Of a stretch of DNA of 12,504 nucleotides, positions 1-6,167 are shown piece after piece. The notes beneath the pieces are model-generated. The model did not search any database. It was not told where the DNA came from and worked only from the letters and a program-made list of their open reading frames with translations. The stretch is from an uncultured Bacilli bacterium. Its GTDB lineage: Bacteria; Bacillota_I; Bacilli_A; RF39; UBA660. The stretch covers positions 1-12,504 of the forward strand of contig CAKOXR010000028.1 of NCBI GenBank assembly GCA_934130215.1, given 5' to 3'. Each line of letters starts with the position of its first letter. The first letter of the stretch is position 1. The position numbers were made by a program, and so were the translations under genes.

Positions 1-25
1 CTAGTGCTATTTTTATTTAAAGATC

Positions 26-65
26 AAAAAAAAGAACTGAATGAAATTATTCTATTTCATTACAG
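26..65 (-). terminator. Rho-independent terminator of the wall-anchored surface protein gene
   Basis: Read on the minus strand, CTG (with one bulged A) plus AATGAAAT pairs with ATTTCATT plus CAG (arms 54-65 and 37-47, loop 48-53). The hairpin is followed by TTC and a run of eight T (26-33). It lies 11 bases after the TAA stop of the gene ending at 77, so it is the natural end of that transcript. The stem is AT-rich and therefore modest in strength. Confidence 0.75.
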
Positions 66-76
66 CCCCTTTTATT

Positions 77-877
77 TTAATAATACATTTTACTCTTTTT
101 AAAGAATGCATAACAACCAAGTACTAATAAAGTACCAGCAACTACTACAATTAAAGTTGAATTAATACCAGTTTCTGGATTACCACAAGCTTCTTCATAA
201 GCTTCTTTAGTAACAACATTACCAGCATTATCATAATATTTACCATTCTCTATTTTACATTTAGGAGTTGTTTCACAATCTCTTTCATACTCAGCTTTTG
301 TAACAATATTACCATTTTTATCGTAATATTTTCCATCTTTATATTCGCATTTTAAACTAGGAACAGTACTACCTTCTGTAACTCTAATAGTAACACAATA
401 ACCATCATCATTAGAAATATTTTCAGTATTAGTACCATTTACATTTGAACCAATAAATACTTCATCCATTCTAATATGAATTAAATCAGTAGTAGTTAAA
501 TTACTTTTAGCTTTAAATTTTAATTTTAAAACTTGTACATTCCCATTTTTTCCACTTTCATTAGTCATCTCTAAACCAGTAACTAAATTAAATGCTTTAA
601 ATGGACTATAATTTGCACCAGTTCCAACAAATCCTGATAAAGTAGCAGCATCAGTATCATTATCTGTAACACCATCTGCTCTAAAATTTGTTGCTTTAAC
701 ATACTTTAAATCTACAGCATTCTTAATAAGTAAAGTAACCTCAAACTCTTGACCAGCTTTAACCTCAGTTGGATATTGAAAACAAACCCTACCATTATTT
801 GGGCAATCATCAATAGCATATACACTACCAATGAATAACATACAAATTAAACATAATAACAATTTATTAATATTCAT
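77..877 (-). CDS. Cohesin-like surface protein with NPETG wall-sorting signal
   Basis: 266-residue exported protein. Residues 1-21 are a signal peptide (hydrophobic core, cleavage likely after VYA). Residues about 32-168 read as a beta-sandwich resembling cohesin-type domains (phrases such as VKAGQEFEVTLLI and VQVLKLKFKAK); this is a fold-level guess. Two Cys-bounded repeats follow (C177-C201 and C207-C231), each built around GKYYD-x-x-GN-x-VTK. The tail is a classic sorting signal: NPETG (233-237), hydrophobic segment 240-258, then KKSK. NPETG resembles the NPxTG/NPQTN class of sortase substrates more than LPxTG; no sortase is encoded here. The start is supported by AGGAG at 884-888, 6 bases from ATG. 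Isoleucine is almost always ATT, unlike the kinase and transporter genes, which with the near-consensus promoter suggests strong expression. Ligand and partner are unknown. Confidence 0.88.
   Translation of the reverse strand: MNINKLLLCLICMLFIGSVYAIDDCPNNGRVCFQYPTEVKAGQEFEVTLLIKNAVDLKYVKATNFRADGVTDNDTDAATLSGFVGTGANYSPFKAFNLVTGLEMTNESGKNGNVQVLKLKFKAKSNLTTTDLIHIRMDEVFIGSNVNGTNTENISNDDGYCVTIRVTEGSTVPSLKCEYKDGKYYDKNGNIVTKAEYERDCETTPKCKIENGKYYDNAGNVVTKEAYEEACGNPETGINSTLIVVVAGTLLVLGCYAFFKKSKMYY
185..349 (-). repeat. Two tandem Cys-flanked 25-residue repeats (30-residue period)
   Basis: Within the surface protein, residues 177-201 and 207-231 share the pattern C-x(4-5)-GKYYD-(K/N)-x-GN-(I/V)-VTK-x-x-YE-x-x-C. 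They sit between the folded domain and the NPETG signal, where a wall-spanning stalk would be. The Cys at each end could close a disulfide within each repeat. Confidence 0.8.
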
Positions 878-901
878 ATTCTTCTCCTACTTTCTATATT
901 A

Positions 902-930
902 AGTATAACAACATTTATAAAATTTGTAAA
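902..930 (-). promoter_or_regulatory. SigA-type promoter with extended -10 for the surface protein
   Basis: Minus strand TTTACA (925-930), 17-base spacer, TATACT (902-907), with TG one base upstream of the -10 (TGTTATACT). The predicted start is near 895, giving a leader of about 18 nt that contains the AGGAG ribosome binding site. It is among the best promoter matches in the window. Confidence 0.75.
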
Positions 931-940
931 TGTTTTTTTT
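910..940. other. Inverted repeat overlapping the promoter, followed by T8 on the plus strand
   Basis: AACATTTA (910-917) and TAAATGTT (927-934) are perfect complements around a 9-base centre. On the plus strand the repeat runs into eight T (933-940), so it has the form of a terminator facing the opposite way to every gene here. It also covers the -35 and spacer of the 902-930 promoter, so it could instead be an operator. On the minus strand it lacks a following T-run and should not end the 955-4362 transcript. Confidence 0.5.
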
Positions 941-954
941 ATAATTTATGTAAA

Positions 955-3900
955 TTAAGAGACAACAAGTTCTAAACGGAACCAAGATTTTTTATTATAA
1001 GATAAACTATAATTTTTATTATTTAAACTAAACTTATTAGGCAAATCCTTTAAAAATACATCCCTTAATTCTCCATAATCATCAATTCCATTTAAACTAA
1101 TTGTTCTAATATAAAATAAATATTTTCCTTTATCTAAATCTTTTAAATCAATGCTACAATTAAACCAAGCATATAATCTTGAAAAACCATCATCAACATT
1201 TAAATTGATCTGATTTCCCTTAATACTACCAATATCATAAGTATATCTATAACCAGTATCTATATTTTCAAGAACTAAATATCTTTTAACATTACTCTTA
1301 TAATCACCATTAATATTAAAAGAATAACCACTAATATTTAAATTTTTATTAAAATTAATTGAACTAACACTATTATACATATTTGATGAATGTTTAGTTG
1401 AACCATTTGAAATCAAACCTGAATCTCTAATAATTACTTCCATAGGAAATTCTCTTTCATAATTATTGTTTCTAAAATAATAACCTCTACCATCTTCATC
1501 AGAAACCTTTTTAGCAACATCTAATAAAAACATATTTCTAAATAAATTTAAAGCTTCATAATTATCTTTTCTAGCTCTTATATAAAGAGTATATTCACCT
1601 TTAGGAACATCTTTTAAATCAATACTATCTTTAAACCAAATATTAGTATATTTATTTTTGTTATCACTATAAACTCTAGGGTAAGAAGAACTAATAAAAG
1701 GTTTTAATTCATAAACATACTTTATATTACTATTTTTATCAGAGAAAATTAAATCATACATAGTATCACCAATATTATCAATACCAATTATTGCCAAATA
1801 TCCACTAACATCTAATGTTTTACCATTATAACTCATATCATTTAAATAAAAAGCACCATCTTTTTTAGTATATTTTTTTACAAAAACTCTTGTATCTTTA
1901 CTAACCATATGACCAAATGAATCACTAACTGTTATATTTATATTATAAATACCTTCTTTATTAAAATTAATATCACCATCTATATTTACTCTATCAATTA
2001 AATTACCATCTTCATTATCATTTGCAATAATATAATCCTTCAAATTAATTGGTTTATTAACTTCAGTTTCCATACTTGCAACATACAAATTTGGAATTAA
2101 ATCACTAACAACATTAACATCAACTTCTTTTTTACTAACAATTCCTTTACTATTTATAACTTGATATATAACTTTATAAATACCAACAACTTTAGTATCT
2201 ACATTATTAAATATAACTTCAATATTAGAGCTTATATCTCCATCTATAATATCAGATGCACTAACATATTCTAAAGGTTTAAATTCTTTTCCTTCTGATA
2301 TTGTAATAGTACTTGCTTTAATAACAGGAATACTTTCTCCAACTACTTTAATTGTAATTTTTTTAGAATATCTAAATCTATTATTATCAATAACAGAATA
2401 AACTAAATCATAATCACCAGGTTTAGAAGTATTTAAAGAGCCATCAATTACAATTAAATCAGTTAAATCACCATCTTCTGCATCATATGCTTTAACACCT
2501 TTTAATAAATCAAAAGAATCACCTAAACTAATTGTTTTATTATCAATTCCTGTTATAGTAGGTCTATTATTCTTAACATAAAATTTACTTGCTTCAACAT
2601 AACCATAACTATGTTCAAATAAATATTCGTTTTTATTTGAAGAAATCTTTCTATTTTCATCTAAAGCTATTTCAGTATATACTTTATACCATAAATTATT
2701 GTTACTATCTAAAACAGCATCAGTAACAATTAAACTCATATTAGATGTTTTGTATTTATATCTTTCGTTTTGTAATTTATATATAATTGTACTATTACTA
2801 TCAGGTTCTTTATATATAGGTACACTTTCATTTGATAATTTAACACCGATTGTATTTTTATTATAATCCAATCCACCATAATTATCATCATTATAATAAG
2901 CAATTCTTGTCTGTTTTTCACCCCAATAAGGATCAGATGCATAATTGACATTCATTCCACTACCTTTATTTCCAAGAAAAGCACCCATATAAACAGCATA
3001 TGTAGGAATACCATAAGAACCAACAAAATTTTTTGCATGACTACTAATAGCATCTTCTAAACTATTATACTTTGTAGCACATGTAAATACACAACTATCG
3101 TAAGCATTATGTCCAAAAGGATTATTTTTTGCAATTGCAAGTTCACTTGTACCCATTCCACCTTCTAAAACTGCTGTTACAAAAATACTAAAAGCATTAA
3201 CACCATATGATTTAGAAATATTTATAAAACTATCTCCTTTTCCATATAATGTAGAAATTCCTTTTCTATCAATTCCTTTTATAAAGTTACCTTTATCATC
3301 AACATATTTAATATTAGGATCAGGTAATTTAGTATAACCATTTGATGTAATTATTCTATTAAAATCTTCTGCTGTATATCCTGTTATAGAATGTAAAGGT
3401 AAATATTGATAATAAGAAAAATAAGGTTTATTTTTATTAACAGATTTTAAATATACATTATTTTTATAGTCATCTAATAAATCATAAATTGCATTATAAA
3501 AATAATTTCCATCAAAACTATAATATTTTTTATTTTTTTCTAAAATATCTTTAACTGAACTATAATAAGATAAATTAAGTGTTTGAACTCTACTTCCATT
3601 TGTTCTATAAGTATGGTAAAAATAATTATTATCTGTTTTATAATATGTTTTTATATTAATACCACTATTAACACTTAAATAAGTTTGTTCTTTATTTTGA
3701 GCAACATATCTTTCATTACCATTATAATCTATTTTATACCATTTATAAGTTCCATCATCTATTACATCTGTATATTTATATGTTCCTCTTGGTATATTAC
3801 CATAAGCCTTAGATGAACTACTAGGTCCTTCTCTTAATGATAAAATATCAATTTTAGGTGAAACTGTATTTTCATATAAATCAACAATAGGAACAATACT

Positions 3901-4362
3901 TGCATATTTACTTCGAACATATCCTATTGCTCCACTTATTTTTAATTTAATCATATCATATGTTTCATCATAATCTATAAAAGCAGCATCTCCACCCCAA
4001 TCTCCAGATATATAGGTATAACGATATCTCCCATTTTTATAATCATTTGCATTTTCATAAATATATGTTAGACCTCCTAATCCATCTTTGTTTAAGATAC
4101 TAGAAAATCCATCTAATTTTACAAATGCATATTTACTATTTATTAATTTATTATTTTTATATATAACACTTACATGTTTTTCATCACATTCATAATTATT
4201 CATAGCGGCTTTTGCATCTTTATAATTGTCATAACATTTCAAAACTTCTTCTTTACTTAGATTATCTCTTATTCTAACTTCATAGTTATTACATGTTTCA
4301 GCTTTAACACAAAATATAGTTAATGATAAAAATATAAATACATAAAAACATACTTTTTTCAT
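955..4362 (-). CDS. Large secreted N-acetylglucosaminidase-type peptidoglycan hydrolase (GH73/LytD-like), multidomain
   Basis: 1135 residues with a signal peptide (1-21, cut likely after VKA). In order: N-terminal region with C24, C43 and C59; an SH3b-like module about 165-222 (LREGPSSSSKAYG...WYKIDYNG); a glucosaminidase domain about 320-490; a second SH3b-like segment about 505-597; three Ig-like modules of the DUF5011 type (600-677, 678-754, 755-829), each with an acidic DGD/DGN turn; and two copies of an unrecognised ~99-residue module (851-949, 1009-1107). The catalytic domain is recognised from VTAVLEGGMGTSELA, NNPFG (414-418) and YASDPYWG (474-481), the family pattern; E400 is the likely acid catalyst. 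It should cleave GlcNAc linkages in peptidoglycan outside the cell. There is no sorting signal or C-terminal membrane segment, so retention would rely on binding modules. ATG at 4362 is preceded by AGAGG (4371-4375). An exact bond specificity cannot be read from sequence. Confidence 0.85.
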   Translation of the reverse strand: MKKVCFYVFIFLSLTIFCVKAETCNNYEVRIRDNLSKEEVLKCYDNYKDAKAAMNNYECDEKHVSVIYKNNKLINSKYAFVKLDGFSSILNKDGLGGLTYIYENANDYKNGRYRYTYISGDWGGDAAFIDYDETYDMIKLKISGAIGYVRSKYASIVPIVDLYENTVSPKIDILSLREGPSSSSKAYGNIPRGTYKYTDVIDDGTYKWYKIDYNGNERYVAQNKEQTYLSVNSGINIKTYYKTDNNYFYHTYRTNGSRVQTLNLSYYSSVKDILEKNKKYYSFDGNYFYNAIYDLLDDYKNNVYLKSVNKNKPYFSYYQYLPLHSITGYTAEDFNRIITSNGYTKLPDPNIKYVDDKGNFIKGIDRKGISTLYGKGDSFINISKSYGVNAFSIFVTAVLEGGMGTSELAIAKNNPFGHNAYDSCVFTCATKYNSLEDAISSHAKNFVGSYGIPTYAVYMGAFLGNKGSGMNVNYASDPYWGEKQTRIAYYNDDNYGGLDYNKNTIGVKLSNESVPIYKEPDSNSTIIYKLQNERYKYKTSNMSLIVTDAVLDSNNNLWYKVYTEIALDENRKISSNKNEYLFEHSYGYVEASKFYVKNNRPTITGIDNKTISLGDSFDLLKGVKAYDAEDGDLTDLIVIDGSLNTSKPGDYDLVYSVIDNNRFRYSKKITIKVVGESIPVIKASTITISEGKEFKPLEYVSASDIIDGDISSNIEVIFNNVDTKVVGIYKVIYQVINSKGIVSKKEVDVNVVSDLIPNLYVASMETEVNKPINLKDYIIANDNEDGNLIDRVNIDGDINFNKEGIYNINITVSDSFGHMVSKDTRVFVKKYTKKDGAFYLNDMSYNGKTLDVSGYLAIIGIDNIGDTMYDLIFSDKNSNIKYVYELKPFISSSYPRVYSDNKNKYTNIWFKDSIDLKDVPKGEYTLYIRARKDNYEALNLFRNMFLLDVAKKVSDEDGRGYYFRNNNYEREFPMEVIIRDSGLISNGSTKHSSNMYNSVSSINFNKNLNISGYSFNINGDYKSNVKRYLVLENIDTGYRYTYDIGSIKGNQINLNVDDGFSRLYAWFNCSIDLKDLDKGKYLFYIRTISLNGIDDYGELRDVFLKDLPNKFSLNNKNYSLSYNKKSWFRLELVVS
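1042..1812 (-). repeat. Duplicated ~99-residue C-terminal module of unknown function
   Basis: Residues 851-949 and 1009-1107 of the hydrolase align over their length: (V/I)SGY at the start, a Y-x-Y/YVY strand, an aromatic W-F-x-x-SIDLKD-x-x-KG-x-Y-x-(L/F)YIR block, and a (L/M)FL-(K/L)-D ending. The SIDLKD blocks fall at 913-918 and 1070-1075. The linker 950-1008 differs. This looks like an internal duplication of a beta-rich binding module that I cannot name. Confidence 0.75.
1876..2565 (-). repeat. Three tandem Ig-like (DUF5011-type) modules
   Basis: Residues 600-677, 678-754 and 755-829 of the hydrolase repeat at about 76 residues. Each has an opening I/L-x(n)-G/N-x-x-(F/I)-x-L strand, an acidic turn (DAEDGDLT 627-634, DIIDGDIS 704-711, DNEDGNLI 782-789), a PG/VG/EG-x-Y turn and a closing valine-rich strand. 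Such modules act as spacers or adhesion units in bacterial surface proteins. Confidence 0.78.
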
Positions 4363-4380
4363 AATTCTAACCTCTATAAA

Positions 4381-4409
4381 ATTATATCATTTTTTTTATT
4401 AAATGTATA
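4381..4409 (-). promoter_or_regulatory. Promoter of the peptidoglycan hydrolase gene, extended -10
   Basis: Minus strand TATACA (4404-4409, four of six consensus bases), 17-base spacer, TATAAT (4381-4386) with TG one base upstream (TGATATAAT). The -35 coincides with the T-rich tail of the preceding terminator. The predicted start lies near 4374, leaving a leader of about 12 nt that begins at the AGAGG ribosome binding site. Confidence 0.72.
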
Positions 4410-4436
4410 TAAAAAATCTTTTCATAAGAAAAGATT
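4409..4436 (-). terminator. Strong terminator of the thioredoxin-like gene, overlapping its stop codon
   Basis: Read on the minus strand, AATCTTTTC (4428-4436) pairs perfectly with GAAAAGATT (4415-4423) around a TTAT loop, followed by a T-rich tract (4409-4416). The first two bases of the stem are part of the TAA stop codon (4435-4437). It separates the thioredoxin gene from the hydrolase gene. Confidence 0.85.
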
Positions 4437-5043
4437 AATTACAAGATGTACAATAGTTTAATTCAGCTTTTTGAATATAACCTGTTATTTTTTGTTTAAA
4501 ATTTGCAATTTTTTCACTATCCCAATATTCATTTGGTGTAATACCTGTTATAGTACTTGTTTCATTATCACCTGCGATTATTTCTCCTTTTTTTATAAAT
4601 ACTACTTCTGGTACATATATTCTTTTATTACCGTTTTCATCATTTTCTAGTATGTTATTTAATAATGATACAATTTTTTGATAATTTTCAGTATTATTAT
4701 CTCTTATTTCTTTAATGTTTAAGTAATATATTTTTTCAATACCACTATCTTTTGCAACTTCATTTAAATAAACTGTATAAACTTGACACCATGGACATTC
4801 TGGAAATCCTAGATATACTATTCCTGATCCATTTTTTAATATTTCAATAATTTCTTCTTCTGTTTTATATACAAAAACATTATCCATTGGTACTTTTGTA
4901 TATTCACAACTAAACTTATAATTATCTTTTTTTGTTTCATCAATATTAGGAACTCCATCATCTACAAATAGTAAATAAAATATTACTCCTCCTACAACAA
5001 ATACTAAAAAAATGGTATATAATAATAAATTAGTTTTTTTCAT
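4435..5043 (-). CDS. Membrane-anchored extracytoplasmic thioredoxin-fold protein (CPWC)
   Basis: 202 residues. MKKTN plus a hydrophobic segment (6-27) forms an N-terminal anchor without a lipobox cysteine, placing the rest outside the membrane. The thioredoxin fold is seen in GIVYLGFPECPWC (74-86): a beta strand leading to active-site C83-P-W-C86, with the usual cis-proline candidate at P145 (YVPEVVFI) before a further strand. The family includes bacteriocin-transport accessory proteins and thiol-disulfide reductases or oxidases. C46 and a tail CxxC (C198, C201) near the end are extra. AGGAG (5051-5055) lies 7 bases before ATG, and the gene has its own promoter and terminator. Likely role: disulfide exchange on exported proteins. 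Whether it oxidises or reduces cannot be told from sequence, and no DsbB- or CcdA-like electron partner is present. Confidence 0.85.
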   Translation of the reverse strand: MKKTNLLLYTIFLVFVVGGVIFYLLFVDDGVPNIDETKKDNYKFSCEYTKVPMDNVFVYKTEEEIIEILKNGSGIVYLGFPECPWCQVYTVYLNEVAKDSGIEKIYYLNIKEIRDNNTENYQKIVSLLNNILENDENGNKRIYVPEVVFIKKGEIIAGDNETSTITGITPNEYWDSEKIANFKQKITGYIQKAELNYCTSCN

Positions 5044-5065
5044 TTTGCTACTCCTATCTTGGTTA

Positions 5066-5094
5066 AGTATATCATTTTTTTTTTATTTTTTCAA
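5066..5094 (-). promoter_or_regulatory. Promoter of the thioredoxin-like gene, extended -10
   Basis: Minus strand TTGAAA (5089-5094, five of six consensus bases), 17-base spacer, TATACT (5066-5071) with TG one base upstream (TGATATACT). The predicted start near 5059 gives a leader of about 16 nt containing AGGAG. No terminator is visible after the upstream VanZ-RDD gene, so readthrough from the resistance operon may add to expression. Confidence 0.78.
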
Positions 5095-5104
5095 TAAATT
5101 TTAA

Positions 5105-6163
5105 TTAAATTGTACTTATATATTCCGTTTTTAATATTTTATCATAAAACATTTGTTTTTTCTTAAATAATATTATAACATTTATAAAATAAAAAATAGG
5201 AATTAATAAAATTAATAAATAAAATATATATATTTCACTTTTAAAATCTAATTTTAGTAAAACAAATGATAATGGTATGTAGTAATAATACAAATACATC
5301 ATTGTTGTTCTTAATAGTAAATTTAAGAACTCATTATTTTTAAAACTTATTCTTACATTTAAGAATTTACCTGCAGGTGTTAATCCATTATTTAGAGTTG
5401 GTACTAAAACATAATATATAAATAATACTATATATTTAATAAAGTTATAATTGAAAAATGAATGAATAAGCATATATAGTATTTCATATAAAATAAGATC
5501 TAAAATGAAAAGTACTATTCTTCTAAGTGGGGAAACTATTTTACCTACTTCAATAGATTTTTTGTCTATTTTTTCTCTTGATGGTAAAAAAGTAATTAAC
5601 CCCATTATTTTATAACCTATAAATCCTCCTAATGTGTTTATTATTAAATCATCTATATCAAATAATCTATAAGGTCTTGGATAAATAAAATATAAACCTG
5701 ATAACTGGGTTAGTTCAAAGAAAAGTGATAGTAAGAAACTAAAGAAAATAGTTTTTTTTAAATCACATTTATAATAATATCTTAAATACATACCAAATGG
5801 TACAAACATAAAAATATTGAAAACCACTGTATAAAAAGAGCTGTCTGTTAAGGCTTTTAAATATGTTTTATAATCAGTTATAACAAATGGTGTTTCTTTT
5901 ATGAAATCAGTTATAAATTTAAAGGGAATTAATTGTACTTTAGGTGTTGTTAAATTTTTAACAATTTCAATACTAGGTAGTGGTAATATTACTAGAAAAT
6001 ATATATTTATTAAATATAATATAAATGAATATACTATTAGAACTCTTAATTTATTAATTGATCCATATTTATGATATTGATTTAATATAAATGGAATTGT
6101 AAAAAAGAAGGCAATTATAGGAAAGAATATAAATGCCTCTTTTATTATTTTTAAATACCCCAT
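5105..6163 (-). CDS. VanZ-RDD fusion membrane protein
   Basis: 352-residue integral membrane protein. The N-terminal part (about 1-195) is a VanZ domain: NIFMFVPFG (116-124), FELTQ (149-153) and FDIDDLIINTLGG (168-180) are the family's conserved blocks. The C-terminal part (about 212-345) is an RDD domain: SPLRRIVLFILD (211-222) supplies the Arg and Asp pattern and GLTPAGKFLNVRI (260-272) its second conserved block. About eight membrane segments are expected in total. VanZ proteins give low-level teicoplanin or lipoglycopeptide resistance by an unresolved mechanism; RDD proteins are associated with transport. The gene starts 4 bases after the permease ends, and its ribosome binding site (AGAAGGTGA) overlaps the permease stop, so the two are co-transcribed and probably translationally coupled. 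This ties it to antimicrobial-peptide defence by context. Confidence 0.9.
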   Translation of the reverse strand: MGYLKIIKEAFIFFPIIAFFFTIPFILNQYHKYGSINKLRVLIVYSFILYLINIYFLVILPLPSIEIVKNLTTPKVQLIPFKFITDFIKETPFVITDYKTYLKALTDSSFYTVVFNIFMFVPFGMYLRYYYKCDLKKTIFFSFLLSLFFELTQLSGLYFIYPRPYRLFDIDDLIINTLGGFIGYKIMGLITFLPSREKIDKKSIEVGKIVSPLRRIVLFILDLILYEILYMLIHSFFNYNFIKYIVLFIYYVLVPTLNNGLTPAGKFLNVRISFKNNEFLNLLLRTTMMYLYYYYIPLSFVLLKLDFKSEIYIFYLLILLIPIFYFINVIILFKKKQMFYDKILKTEYISTI

Positions 6164-6167
6164 TTTA

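Noticed and set aside
2736..2951. Minus-strand 71-codon frame inside the peptidoglycan hydrolase
   Set aside because: It is an alternative frame of a conserved domain, has no ribosome binding site and no recognisable content.
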